From Chloroflexia bacterium SDU3-3 (GTDB lineage Bacteria; Chloroflexota; Chloroflexia; Chloroflexales; Roseiflexaceae), in contig WBOU01000025.1 of the NCBI GenBank assembly GCA_009268125.1, positions 1 through 42,848 on the forward strand: a stretch of DNA of 42,848 bases, read 5' to 3'. Within the stretch, counting starts at the first letter, position 1. Each line of letters opens with the position of its first letter. Below are positions 25,190-33,806 of this stretch, one piece after another. The position numbers and the translations under genes are program-made. The notes under the pieces were generated by a model. It had not been told where the DNA came from, searched no databases, and saw only the letters and a list, made by a program, of their open reading frames with translations.

Positions 25190-26569
25190 TTATGCGCCGC
25201 ACACATCGTCGGTGCTGGCCTTTTGGATGAAGAGCGGCGGCACGGTCTGGCCGTCAAAGGCGAGCGTGATTGCGCTGGCCCCCGCTCCGTTATCCAGCCC
25301 AACAGCGGTGTACTCGCGGGTCTCGCCATCAAGGCCAGTGTAGGTGATTGCGGCGCTCAGCTGGTAGGTGCCCGCCGCGACGCCCGCGAGGCTGTAGTTT
25401 ATGCCACCCTGCTCATCCACTACAATAGGCATCTGGGCCACGGTCGAGATGCCATCCTCGCTGCGCAGTGTGACGCTGCCCTGTATAAGCCGCTCGGGGA
25501 TGATTGAGCCAGTCCAGTAGCTACCATCTGTGCATATTTCTTCAAGCGCGATGCGGACGAGCTGGTTAGGATCGCTATAGTGGGCGTAGAGATCTGGGGT
25601 GGATGCCATATCGGCGAATCCCATAGTGTCTGATGTATGCGCCATGTGTATGATGGAGATATCTCCCCAGTCGAGATATAGGTATTGTTTCATGAGATTT
25701 GTCTGATTCAGCATCTCGGTGATAGGCCGATTTCGGCTATACATTGGTGAGTACCCGATCTGACAGGTGCTGCTGTTGATCGCCTGCCTCAGCGATAAGT
25801 TCGGGCAGATGTCGCGAGCGAAATTTTGGCTCCCGTCTAAGAATGTATTGGCTGGCCCATCAGAGAGCATAATAATCTTGGGGAGATATGGGCGACCATC
25901 GGGAGTATAGTAAGGGCTATACCCAAGGAGCGTTCTTGCAGCATAGATTGCCTGCGCGTGGTTTGCATTGCCCTGGGTCAGATAGGGATCGTTTGCGTAG
26001 GCCCCGATGGCCTGAAGAGAATCTTTGAGCGTCGTCTTATCGCTTGTCCAGCCAGATGCGGGCTGGGCAACAACATTGCCAGTGTACCCTCTGCCCGATG
26101 CGAAGGCGATGATCCGCATCGTATCATCTGGCGGCATCGCGTCGATGAGATTTCGGATAGCTTCTTTTGCAAGATATATTCGCCGCTCGCTCTCAACATG
26201 CCATGGGGCGTTGGGGATGGTGACGCTTGAGCCGCTTTGGCAGCGATCATAGTAGGCGAGGCTGCTGGTCCCTTCCCACTCGCAGTTGACGTTTTCTCCG
26301 GTGGCGCTGAGCGTGCCTTCTCCATCCATGTTGTAGCTCATCGAGCTGCTCACATCGAGCAAGATGGTGTATTGGTATGGTTCGTGGTCTAGATACCGGG
26401 CCTGAGATGTGTAGAGGTGAATCTGGCCGCTGCTGGCGGTCGATGTGGCGCTTGGGGCATTTGTGCGGGCGAGGCGGTCTTGAATGGCGCTTGATGGCGG
26501 CAGTATCATCAGCATCGAGCAGAAGCTGATGTGGGCTAGGGCCATCGGGATGGGGATCTGTTGGTGCAT
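25190..26569 (-). CDS. Secreted VWA-domain protein 4 (with C-terminal beta domain)
   Basis: A 459-residue exported protein. The N-terminus is hydrophobic (ALAHISFCSMLMILPPSSA) and is probably a signal peptide. The metal motif is DVSSS (Asp72), a conservative change from DVSGS that still fits DxSxS. The body shares ESERRIYLAKE, IIAFASGRGYTGN, SDGPANTFLDG, ARDICPNL, CQIGYS and RPIT. The C-terminal beta domain (about 345-450) includes LRSEDGIS and pairs with the one in VWA-1 (YKSEDGIS). AAAGGAAA lies upstream. Base use is less GC-rich than in VWA-1 to VWA-3, suggesting a different age or history. Confidence 0.87.
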   Translation of the reverse strand: MHQQIPIPMALAHISFCSMLMILPPSSAIQDRLARTNAPSATSTASSGQIHLYTSQARYLDHEPYQYTILLDVSSSMSYNMDGEGTLSATGENVNCEWEGTSSLAYYDRCQSGSSVTIPNAPWHVESERRIYLAKEAIRNLIDAMPPDDTMRIIAFASGRGYTGNVVAQPASGWTSDKTTLKDSLQAIGAYANDPYLTQGNANHAQAIYAARTLLGYSPYYTPDGRPYLPKIIMLSDGPANTFLDGSQNFARDICPNLSLRQAINSSTCQIGYSPMYSRNRPITEMLNQTNLMKQYLYLDWGDISIIHMAHTSDTMGFADMASTPDLYAHYSDPNQLVRIALEEICTDGSYWTGSIIPERLIQGSVTLRSEDGISTVAQMPIVVDEQGGINYSLAGVAAGTYQLSAAITYTGLDGETREYTAVGLDNGAGASAITLAFDGQTVPPLFIQKASTDDVCGA

Positions 26570-26889
26570 CTGCTATTTCCTTTTGTAGAGAGGGGTGAAC
26601 AGCTGCGTATCTGCCGAATGCTACGATTGCCTAGGCCATGGCGCACCTCCTTTTTGCAAAATGCTGGTTGCGCCGCCTTTCGATGAAGCCGCGCACAATC
26701 ATGACGTTGGGATCTGAGAAAGGTTCCCCTAAAGATGCAGATGTAGCTATCAAAGATTTGAGCAACCTTTAGCGCCTTAATATAGACCTATTGGTGATAG
26801 AAACTTTTATCGATGCGCTCACAGTGCTGGTAAAGAGAATGTTGCCGATGCCTTGGGGGGATGCGGGGATGCCTTCGGGGAACGCGTCG

Positions 26890-26943
26890 TCGAGTGCACC
26901 TCCCCCGGCGAGGCTGTAGCTCATTGAGCTGCGACTGCTCTGC
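26890..26943 (-). pseudogene. Possible remnant of a fifth VWA gene
   Basis: On the minus strand this reads SSRSSMSYSLAGGGALDD, close to the metal-site region of VWA-4 (DVSSSMSYNMDGEGTLSA). At DNA level, gctgtagctcattgagctgc here matches the equivalent VWA-4 site in 18 of 20 bases. No start, signal peptide or remainder of the domain can be followed, so it is at most a decayed fragment. Confidence 0.4.
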
Positions 26944-27033
26944 CGCGATCCTAGGGCTTTGAGTGGGGCGTACCCGCCATGAGACCAGCAATTTTGGGAG
27001 GATGCCTTGCTACGAGGGCTTGCGCAGGCCCCC

Positions 27034-27765
27034 CTACCCGCGCTGCATGCGCAGGGCGCGGTACTCGCTGGGGGCCAGCCCCACCACGGCCCGGAACTGC
27101 CGCGTGAACGAGCTGTGGTCGGCGTAGCCGCATGTCTGCGCCACCTCGGCGATGCTGCGCGGGCTGGCCAGCAGCTGCGCCGCCGCATCCACCCGTGTCT
27201 TGATGATCAGCTGCTTGGGGCTGAGGCCAAAGATCCGCTCGATCTGGCGCTCGAACTGGGCGGGCGAGAGCTGGCTCATGGCGGCGAGCGCGGGCAGTCG
27301 CAGTGGCTCGGCGTAGTGCTGCTGGATGTGGGCCACGGCGGCGGCGATGCGGGCGTACACCGGGTCGCTGCGGTCGGGGCCGCGCAGGTCGCGCGAGATT
27401 CCGGCCAGGCCCACCACCGCGCCACCCGGCCCCAGCAGCGGCAGCTTGTAGGTGAGGCACCAGCCCGGGCTGCGGCTGGGGTAGAGGTGCAGCTCCAGCC
27501 GGTCGGCCAGGGGCCGCCCGCTGGCCAGCACCTCGCGGTCCTGGGCGGCGTAGCTCGCGCCCAGCTCGGCGGGGAACAGGGCCAGCGGGTCGCGCCCGAT
27601 CAGCTCCTGCTTGCTGGCGCAGCCGCAGCGCCGCATCAGCGTGGTGTTGACCACCTGGTAGCGGCCCTCGGTGTCCTTGATGAAGAAGACCACGTCGGCC
27701 AGCCGGTCGAACAGGGCCTCGGTGACGGCGGGCGCGGCGGCGGCCTGGAGAAGCGTGCTGAGCAT
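27034..27765 (-). CDS. PAS-AraC transcriptional regulator of the hydroxyproline operon
   Basis: A 243-residue regulator. An N-terminal PAS domain (about 12-125: ALFDRLADVVFFIKDTEGRYQVVN, GLAGISRDL) is followed by an AraC-type double helix-turn-helix (about 140-240: LRLPALAAMSQLSPAQFERQIERIF and IAEVAQTCGYADHSSFTRQFRAVVGLAPSEYR). ATG 27765 is chosen as the first start that does not run under the divergent gene; no ribosome-binding site is visible, so the true start could be slightly different. It is transcribed away from the hydroxyproline operon with only 72 bp between them, the usual place for a local activator. The PAS domain may sense hydroxyproline or an intermediate. Confidence 0.85.
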   Translation of the reverse strand: MLSTLLQAAAAPAVTEALFDRLADVVFFIKDTEGRYQVVNTTLMRRCGCASKQELIGRDPLALFPAELGASYAAQDREVLASGRPLADRLELHLYPSRSPGWCLTYKLPLLGPGGAVVGLAGISRDLRGPDRSDPVYARIAAAVAHIQQHYAEPLRLPALAAMSQLSPAQFERQIERIFGLSPKQLIIKTRVDAAAQLLASPRSIAEVAQTCGYADHSSFTRQFRAVVGLAPSEYRALRMQRG

Positions 27766-27837
27766 TGTGCAAAAATCCGCATGTGTTTCGCGCTGATTGT
27801 ACAAGACTTTTGCCCGCCGCGATAGTACGATGCCCGT
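27766..27837. promoter_or_regulatory. Divergent promoter region, regulator / hydroxyproline operon
   Basis: A short 72-bp space with the 8-bp palindrome TTGTACAA (27797-27804), which can also serve as a -35, and GTACGAT-type sequence near 27824. The epimerase lacks a ribosome-binding site, so its message may be leaderless. Confidence 0.45.
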
Positions 27838-28782
27838 ATGAAATACGTCTCCATTGTTGACTCTCACACCGCTGGCGAGCCGACCCGCGTGGTGGTCGAT
27901 GGCGGGCCGGATCTCGGCCCCGGCACGCTCGCCGAGCGCCTGGCCGTGTTCCGCGAGCGCTTCGACCGCTTCCGCTCGGCGGTGGTGAACGAGCCGCGCG
28001 GGTCGGATGTGGTGGTGGGCGCGCTGCTCTGCGAGCCGAGCGACCCCACCTGCGCCGCTGGCGTGATCTTCTTCAACAACGTGTCGTACCTGGGCATGTG
28101 CGGCCACGGCACCATCGGCCTGGTGGCCACGCTGGCCCACCTGGGCCAGATCGGCCCCGGCGCGCACCGCATCGAGACGCCGGTGGGCGTGGTGACGGCC
28201 ACCCTGCACGAGGATGGCAGCGTGACGGTGCAGAACGTGCCCAGCTACCGCCACGCCCACCGCGTGCGGGTGGCGCTGGATGACGGCAGCGCTGTGACCG
28301 GCGACGTGGCCTGGGGTGGCAACTGGTTTTTCCTGTGCGAGGACCACGGCGCAGATGTCGAGCTGCCGCAGGTGGCCGCGCTCACCGATCTCGCGTGGCG
28401 CATCCGCGCGGCGCTGGAGCGCGCGGGCGTCACCGGCGCGGGCGGCGCGCCGATCGACCACATCGAGCTGTTCGCGCCAGGGCAGGGCGGGGCCAGCAGC
28501 CGTAGCTTCGTGCTCTGCCCCGGCGGCGCGTACGACCGCTCGCCCTGCGGCACCGGCACCAGCGCCAAGCTGGCCTGCCTGGCCGCCGCTGGCAAGCTGG
28601 CCCCCGGCGAGCTGTGGGTGCAGGAGAGCGTGATCGGCAGCCGCTTTGTGGCCCGCTACACCGCGCTGGGTGATGGCCGCGTGCTGCCCAAGATCACCGG
28701 CTCGGCCTTCGTGACGCTTGAGGGGCGGCTGCTGCTCGATGAGCGCGACCCGTTCCAGTGGGGGATCCGCGCCGATGCCTAG
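27838..28782 (+). CDS. 4-hydroxyproline 2-epimerase (proline racemase family)
   Basis: A 314-residue enzyme that converts trans-4-hydroxy-L-proline to cis-4-hydroxy-D-proline, the first step of bacterial hydroxyproline breakdown. Both catalytic cysteines of the family are present: Cys88 in MCGHGTIG and Cys237 in [13 protein letters not shown]. Having two cysteines marks an epimerase/racemase and excludes the Thr-type dehydratase branch. The start [16 protein letters not shown] is typical for the hydroxyproline branch. It overlaps the next gene by 8 bp. Proline racemase is the alternative, but the neighbours argue for hydroxyproline. Confidence 0.93.
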   Translation: MKYVSIVDSHTAGEPTRVVVDGGPDLGPGTLAERLAVFRERFDRFRSAVVNEPRGSDVVVGALLCEPSDPTCAAGVIFFNNVSYLGMCGHGTIGLVATLAHLGQIGPGAHRIETPVGVVTATLHEDGSVTVQNVPSYRHAHRVRVALDDGSAVTGDVAWGGNWFFLCEDHGADVELPQVAALTDLAWRIRAALERAGVTGAGGAPIDHIELFAPGQGGASSRSFVLCPGGAYDRSPCGTGTSAKLACLAAAGKLAPGELWVQESVIGSRFVARYTALGDGRVLPKITGSAFVTLEGRLLLDERDPFQWGIRADA

Positions 28783-29896
28783 CGCCGATGTGCTGATCGT
28801 GGGGGCGGGGATCGTGGGCGCGGCCTGCGCCGCCGAGCTGGCCGCGCGCGGCGCGGATGTGGCCGTGCTGGAGCGCGATGTGGTGGGCAGCGGCGCGACG
28901 GCGGCGGGCATGGGCCACCTAGTGGTGATCGACGATAGCCCGGCCCAGCTGGCCCTGACGCGCTACTCGCAGCGGCTGTGGGACGCCATGGTGGATGCCG
29001 ACCCCAGCCAGCACGACCACCTGCGCTGCGGCACCATCTGGGTCGCATCCGACGACGAGGAGCTGGCGGCCATCGGCCCCAAGCAGGCGCTCTACGCCGC
29101 CAACGGCATCGCCAGCCAGCCGCTCGATGCGCACACGCTCTACGAGCTAGAGCCGAAGCTGCGCCCCGGCCTCGCGGGCGGCCTGCTGGTGCCGGGCGAC
29201 AGCGTGGTCTACCCGCCGCGCACCGCCCTGGCGCTGATGGAGCGGGCCGCCGCCGCTGGCGCGCGCCTGCTGCACGGCGAGGCCGCCGCGCTGCTGCCCG
29301 ACGGCGTGCGGCTGGCCGACGGCAGCGCCATCCGCGCGGGCGCGGTGGTGGTGGCCACCGGCGCGCGCTGCCCCGCGCTGCTGCCCGAGCTGCCCATCCG
29401 CCCCAAGAAGGGCCACCTGGCGATCACCGACCGCTACCCCGGCATGGTGCGCCACCAGCTGGTGGAGCTGGGCTACATCAAGAACGCCCACGCCGCCGAC
29501 GGCGACACCGTCTCGTTCAACGTGCAGCCCCGGCCATCCGGCCAGATCCTGATCGGCTCCTCGCGCCAGCCCGGCGTGGCCACCCGCCCGATCGACTTCC
29601 CCATGCTGGCGCGCATGGTCGCGCGGGCGGTGGCGTTTATGCCCGCGCTGGCGAGCTGCACCATGGTGCGCACGTGGACAGGGCTGCGCGCCGCCACGCC
29701 CGATGGACTGCCGCTGATCGGCCCGCACCCCGCGCGCCCCGGCGTGTGGCTGGCCACCGGCCACGAGGGCCTGGGCATCACCACTGCGCTGGGCACCGCG
29801 CAGCTGCTGGCTGCGCAGCTGCTGGCCCAGCCCGCGCCCATCCCGCCCGAGCCGTACCTACCCCAGCGCCTGCCCGAGCTTGCGGCGGTGGCCTAG
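28775..29896 (+). CDS. D-hydroxyproline dehydrogenase, beta (FAD, DAO-family) subunit
   Basis: A 373-residue FAD oxidoreductase of the D-amino-acid oxidase/glycine oxidase family. ATG 28775 overlaps the epimerase stop and avoids a start inside that gene. The nucleotide-binding motif is [20 protein letters not shown] at the N-terminus; the C-terminal signature [18 protein letters not shown] and [19 protein letters not shown] is complete. In the three-subunit dehydrogenase of Pseudomonas-type hydroxyproline operons, this subunit oxidises cis-4-hydroxy-D-proline to pyrroline-4-hydroxy-2-carboxylate. The other two subunits follow directly. Related sarcosine or opine oxidases have the same architecture, so the specificity is inferred from the operon. 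Confidence 0.9.
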   Translation: MPSADVLIVGAGIVGAACAAELAARGADVAVLERDVVGSGATAAGMGHLVVIDDSPAQLALTRYSQRLWDAMVDADPSQHDHLRCGTIWVASDDEELAAIGPKQALYAANGIASQPLDAHTLYELEPKLRPGLAGGLLVPGDSVVYPPRTALALMERAAAAGARLLHGEAAALLPDGVRLADGSAIRAGAVVVATGARCPALLPELPIRPKKGHLAITDRYPGMVRHQLVELGYIKNAHAADGDTVSFNVQPRPSGQILIGSSRQPGVATRPIDFPMLARMVARAVAFMPALASCTMVRTWTGLRAATPDGLPLIGPHPARPGVWLATGHEGLGITTALGTAQLLAAQLLAQPAPIPPEPYLPQRLPELAAVA

Positions 29897-30046
29897 CTTG
29901 GTTCGTGCCCAGAAGCATGCATCTAAATGTGCGGCGCTGCGTAGAGTCTACATCCATCCCGCCCCTGCATCCTCACACCTGGCGACGCATGCCAGCCAAG
30001 CGCCGCCGCTGCGAGTTTTCTCCCTGTAGCGATCTGGAGTTTTTCC

Positions 30047-30301
30047 ATGCCGAATGTGACGGTCTTTGTTAACGGAGCGCGCATCCAGATGCCCACCGGA
30101 AGCGTGGTGGCCGCCGCGCTGGCCGCCGCCCGCGCGCCTGCCCGCATCTCGCTGGGCGGCGAGCCGCGCGGCCCGCTGTGCGGGATGGGCATCTGCTGCG
30201 AGTGCCGGGTGACAATTGATGGACAGCCGCACCGCCTGAGCTGCCAGGTGGTGTGCGCCGAAGGGATGCAGGTGAGCACCGATGAAGCAGGAATCCTTTG
30301 A
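30047..30301 (+). CDS. D-hydroxyproline dehydrogenase, gamma [2Fe-2S] subunit
   Basis: An 84-residue ferredoxin-like protein. Four cysteines fit the small HcnA/SoxD-like 2Fe-2S subunit pattern: Cys45, Cys50, Cys53 and Cys66 (CGMGICCEC...SC). It should carry electrons between the two flavoprotein subunits. CTGGAG precedes the ATG. Its end overlaps the next gene by 20 bp. The 150-bp space to the beta subunit gene is the only real gap in the operon and holds no gene. Confidence 0.9.
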   Translation: MPNVTVFVNGARIQMPTGSVVAAALAAARAPARISLGGEPRGPLCGMGICCECRVTIDGQPHRLSCQVVCAEGMQVSTDEAGIL

Positions 30302-31568
30302 TGTGCTGATCGTGGGCGCTGGCCCCGCCGGGGTGGCCGCCGCGCTGGCCGCCGCCCGCTCGGGGGCGCGGGTGGGCGTGGTGGATGCCAGCCCGACCCC
30401 CGGCGGCCAGATCTGGCGCGGTGGCGCGGCCCACAGCCACGACCCCCAGTCCCGCCGCTGGCTGCCCCGGCTGGATGCCGCCCCCGGCGTGCGCGTGCTC
30501 TGCCAGACCAAGGTGGTGGCCCCGCTCGACCCCTACGCGCTGCTGGCCGAGACCCCGGCGGGCGCGGTGGAGCTGCGCTACGCCGCCGCCGTGCTGGCCA
30601 CCGGCGCGCGCGAGCGCTTCCTGCCCTTCCCCGGCTGGACGCTGCCGGGCGTGCTGGGCGCGGGCGGCCTGCAGGCCCTGGTGAAGGGCGGCCTTTCGGT
30701 GGCGGGCAAGCGCGTGGTGGTGGCGGGCAGCGGCCCGCTGCTGCTGGCCGTGGCCAGCTTCCTGCGCGAGCGCGGGGCGCAGGTGCCCGTGGTGGCCGAG
30801 CAGGCCCCGCTGCGCAAGCTGCTGCCTTTCGGCGCGCTGCTGGCCGGGCTGGCCCCCGCCAAGCTGGCCCAGGCCGCCGCCTACGCCCCGGCTGGCGCGG
30901 CCTTGCGCCCCGGCTGCTGGCCGCTGGCCGCCGCCGGCCAGGTCTGGGTCGAGCAGGTGACGCTGGCCCAGGGCGAGAAGACCTGGGATGTGCCCTGCGA
31001 CTACCTGGCCTGCGGCTTCGGGCTGGTGCCCAACCTAGAGCTGGCCAGCGCGCTGGGCTGCGCGCTGGCGGATGGCGTGGCCCAGGTGGATGTGTGGCAG
31101 CGCACCAGCATCGCGCATATCTACGCGGCGGGCGAGATCACCGGCGTGGGTGGCGTCGACCAGGCCCTGGCCGAGGGCCAGATCGCGGGCTACGCCGCCA
31201 CCGGCAACCGCGCCGCCGCCCAGGCCCACTTCGCCCAGCGCGCGCAGGCCCACCGCTTCCGCCAGGCCCTGGAGTTCACCTACGCCCTGCGCCCCGAGCT
31301 GGCCGCGCTGGCCCAGCCCGACACGGTGGTGTGCCGCTGCGAGGATGTGGCCTACCGCGATCTGGCCCGCCACACCAGCTGGCGCAGCGCCAAGCTGCAC
31401 ACCCGCTGCGGCATGGGGCCGTGCCAGGGCCGCGTGTGCGGCGCGGCCACCGGCTACCTGTTCGGCTGGGGGCAAGATTCGGTTCGCCCGCCGATCGCCA
31501 CCGCCCAGGTGGCCACCTTCGCATCGCTTTCCACCCTCGAATCGCATACCCAGGAGCTACACCCATGA
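30282..31568 (+). CDS. D-hydroxyproline dehydrogenase, alpha (FAD + BFD [2Fe-2S]) subunit
   Basis: A 428-residue flavoprotein. The N-terminal FAD motif is [20 protein letters not shown], a second dinucleotide site is RVVVAGSGPLLLAVA at about 145-160, and the FAD C-motif is IYAAGEITGVGGVDQALAEG. The C-terminal 75 residues form a BFD-like iron-sulfur domain (VVCRCEDV...TRCGMGPCQGRVCG). This is the HcnB/SoxA-like layout of multi-subunit amine dehydrogenases. It overlaps the gamma subunit by 20 bp and shares an ATGA overlap with the deaminase, indicating tight coupling. Confidence 0.9.
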   Translation: MKQESFDVLIVGAGPAGVAAALAAARSGARVGVVDASPTPGGQIWRGGAAHSHDPQSRRWLPRLDAAPGVRVLCQTKVVAPLDPYALLAETPAGAVELRYAAAVLATGARERFLPFPGWTLPGVLGAGGLQALVKGGLSVAGKRVVVAGSGPLLLAVASFLRERGAQVPVVAEQAPLRKLLPFGALLAGLAPAKLAQAAAYAPAGAALRPGCWPLAAAGQVWVEQVTLAQGEKTWDVPCDYLACGFGLVPNLELASALGCALADGVAQVDVWQRTSIAHIYAAGEITGVGGVDQALAEGQIAGYAATGNRAAAQAHFAQRAQAHRFRQALEFTYALRPELAALAQPDTVVCRCEDVAYRDLARHTSWRSAKLHTRCGMGPCQGRVCGAATGYLFGWGQDSVRPPIATAQVATFASLSTLESHTQELHP

Positions 31569-32476
31569 CCATCAACTGGCACGGCGTTATCCCCGCCATC
31601 ACCACCCCGTTCAACGCCGACCTCAGCATCGACCACGGCTTCTTCGCCGAGCACTGCCGCTGGCAGATCGACTCGGGCTGCGTGGGCCTGGTGCCGCTCG
31701 GATCGCTGGGCGAGGGTGCGACCCTCAGCTTCGACGAGAAGCTGGTGCTGCTGGCCACTGCCGCCAAGGCCGTGGGCGACCGCGCCCCGATCATCCCCGG
31801 CATCGCCGCGCTCTCCACCGCCGAGGCCGTGCGGCTGGCCCAGGCCGCCCAGGCCGCTGGCTGCGCGGGCCTGATGGTGCTGCCGCCCTACGTCTACGCC
31901 TCCGACTGGCGCGAGATGAAGGCCCACGTCGCCGCCGTCATCCGCGCCACCGAGCTGCCGGTGATGCTCTACAACAACCCGGTGGCCTACAAGACCGATT
32001 TTACCCCCGAGCAGATCGCCGAGCTGGCCGCCGAGCTGCCCAACATGGTTGCGGTGAAGGAGTCGAGCACCGATGTGCGCCGCGTGACCGCCATCCGCGC
32101 GCTGCTGGGCGACCGCCTGAACATTTTGGTGGGCGTGGATGACGCCATCGTCGAGGGCGTGCAGGCCGGAGCCATCGGCTGGATCGCCGGGCTGGTGAAC
32201 GCCTTCCCGGTCGAGTCGGTGGCCGTGCACCGGCTGGCCATCCAGGCCAAGGCTGGCGGCGACCGCGCCCAGCTGGATGCGCTCTACCGCTGGTTCCTGC
32301 CTATGCTGCGCATGGACACCGTGCTCAAGTTCGTGCAGCTGATCAAGCTGGCCCAGGAGCTGGCGGGCGTGGGCAGCGCCCGCGTGCGCCCGCCCCGCCT
32401 AGAGGTGGTCGGGGCCGAGCTGGAGGAGGCCCGCGCTGTCATTCTGCACGCGCTGGAGACGCGGCCCGCGCTGTAG
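31565..32476 (+). CDS. Pyrroline-4-hydroxy-2-carboxylate deaminase (DapA family)
   Basis: A 303-residue class I aldolase-like lyase that should deaminate delta1-pyrroline-4-hydroxy-2-carboxylate to 2-oxoglutarate semialdehyde. The family residues are there: the Schiff-base Lys165 in VAVKESS and Tyr136 in MLYNNP, with GSLGEGATLS as the substrate loop. The same fold includes dihydrodipicolinate synthase, but the position behind the dehydrogenase supports the deaminase role. The final enzyme of the route, 2-oxoglutarate semialdehyde dehydrogenase, and an uptake system are not in the window. Confidence 0.88.
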   Translation: MTINWHGVIPAITTPFNADLSIDHGFFAEHCRWQIDSGCVGLVPLGSLGEGATLSFDEKLVLLATAAKAVGDRAPIIPGIAALSTAEAVRLAQAAQAAGCAGLMVLPPYVYASDWREMKAHVAAVIRATELPVMLYNNPVAYKTDFTPEQIAELAAELPNMVAVKESSTDVRRVTAIRALLGDRLNILVGVDDAIVEGVQAGAIGWIAGLVNAFPVESVAVHRLAIQAKAGGDRAQLDALYRWFLPMLRMDTVLKFVQLIKLAQELAGVGSARVRPPRLEVVGAELEEARAVILHALETRPAL

Positions 32477-33077
32477 CCTGCGCTGTTGAAAACGAGCATT
32501 GCGATCAATGGCGCATAGGTGACATGATTGCAGCTCCACTCTACCCACCTGGCCCATAGAGAAACCAACATTATGGAGGCCCCACCAGTTGGCCCGACCT
32601 ACGGGGAACCGTTTACCACCAAGACACCAAGGCACCAAGGGAACCGATTCACCACGAAGACGCGAAGGCGCGAAGGGCACAAGAAGCGTAAAAAAATGGC
32701 GCGAAGCCAGCCCTACCCACCTGGCCCATGCGGCGAAGGTGCAGCTCATGTGTTGATGGCCATATGTACGAACAGGAGCCGCCAGGGAACGACATAGGAA
32801 CGCTCAACATTGGGGGTTCGAAGGGGGCGTAGCCCCATCGCGGGGTTCACAGGGGCTGGCCCCTGTGCGCCGCCCGCGCAGGGCACACACCCAGCGCAAA
32901 AGAGGAACCCTCATCATCGAAGCCGCAACCAGTCGGCCTGACCGGGCAACGCTGCACGCATTGCCTACGGTCGGGCCGACGCGGAACCACCCCCAAAAGT
33001 GATATCGACTGAGTCGCGCGCCCCCATCGGTGAAAGTCGGCGGGGGCGCGCTGCTGTTGTTTTCCCATTGAGAAGGC
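32477..33077. repeat. Non-coding stretch with several repeat types
   Basis: No credible gene. A 17-bp exact repeat (ctacccacctggcccat) occurs at 32541-32557 and 32713-32729. Between them are two related copies of a CACCAAGACACCAAGG-type element (32607-32641 and 32642-32677), a motif often met in Chloroflexota and other environmental genomes. Then comes GGGGGCGTAGCCCC with hairpin CACAGGGG-CTGG-CCCCTGTG (32848-32867), which looks like a dispersed genome repeat. The hairpin could stop the hydroxyproline operon, but is 370 bp away. Confidence 0.6.
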
Positions 33078-33266
33078 GTGGGCAAGTGCTGGGGAGCTGT
33101 GGGGAATCACTCGGGAGGCGTGGGCAAGTGCTGGGGAGCTGTGGGCAAGTGCTGAGGAGCTGTGGGGAATCACTCGGGAGGCATGGGGAATTGCTCGGGA
33201 GCTGTGGGCAATGACTCGGGAGGCATGGGGAATTGCTCGGGAGCTGTGGGGAATCGCTCGGGGGCA
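33078..33266. repeat. Minisatellite, nine 21-bp units
   Basis: Nine exact 21-bp periods, of two main kinds (GTGGGCAAGTGCTGGGGAGC- and GTGGGGAATCACTCGGGAGG- types) arranged in mixed order. Length is a multiple of three, so both strands stay open (about 150 codons on the minus strand), but neither frame has a start signal or plausible protein. I treat it as non-coding. Confidence 0.85.
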
Positions 33267-33353
33267 CTGCTCTGTCATTCCCCAGGCCAACAAACGGGCG
33301 GCGATGCTCTACAGCACCGCCGCCCCAAGATAAAACATGATCTACCCCGCCTG

Positions 33354-33806
33354 CTAGATCCAGCGGCGCACCTCGCGGGTGTAGGCGCGGTAGTCCTCGC
33401 CGAACTTCGCGGCGAGCGCCCGCTCCTCCGGCACGATCTGGAAGCGAGTCATATACAGGATGAACAGCGGCAGCACCAGCAGCGCCAGCGCGTTGCCGAA
33501 GAACACCGCCCAGGCCAGCAGCGCCAGCGCCAGCCCAAGGTACATCGGGTTGCGGGTGTGGCGGTAGATGCCCTGGCGCACCACCGTGGCGGCCTTGTCG
33601 GGGTGCAGCGGGTCCACCGTGGTGGCCGCGCGGCGGAAGGTGCGCACGCCCAGCAGCCCGATGGCCGCGCCAGCCAGCGCGATCGGCAGCGCGACGAGGC
33701 TGCGGTGCGGCACCGGCAGCGTCAGCGCCGCGCCCAGCGCGCTGAGCAGCCACATCAGCGCCGCCGCGATCAGGAACACCACCACCGGCGGAATCTTCAG
33801 CTCCAT
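33354..33806 (-). CDS. Isoprenylcysteine carboxyl methyltransferase-family membrane protein
   Basis: A 150-residue membrane protein with about four helices. ATG 33806 is chosen because AAAGGAAAGG precedes it; a longer frame to 33878 has no such signal. Conserved pattern: VRQGIYRHTRNPMYLGLAL, then VPEERALAAKFGEDYRAYTREVRRW, which is the ICMT/PEMT-like SAM-binding signature. Bacterial members methylate small or lipid substrates, mostly unknown. It stands alone in a region of repeats. Confidence 0.87.
   Translation of the reverse strand: MELKIPPVVVFLIAAALMWLLSALGAALTLPVPHRSLVALPIALAGAAIGLLGVRTFRRAATTVDPLHPDKAATVVRQGIYRHTRNPMYLGLALALLAWAVFFGNALALLVLPLFILYMTRFQIVPEERALAAKFGEDYRAYTREVRRWI

Noticed and set aside
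27766-28911. An upstream extension of the AraC regulator (625 codons in all)
   Set aside because: The extra part runs antisense to the epimerase and does not resemble a protein domain; the PAS-AraC protein is complete from 27765.
31565-32476. Dihydrodipicolinate synthase for lysine synthesis
   Set aside because: The fold fits, but overlap with the dehydrogenase genes in a hydroxyproline operon favours the deaminase.
33078-33266. CRISPR-like array
   Set aside because: The repeats are head-to-tail without unique spacers and no cas gene is near.
32847-33293. A 148-codon minus-strand frame across the minisatellite
   Set aside because: It is low-complexity (PHSS/PHAS repeats), has no ribosome-binding site, and stays open only because the repeat unit is a multiple of three.
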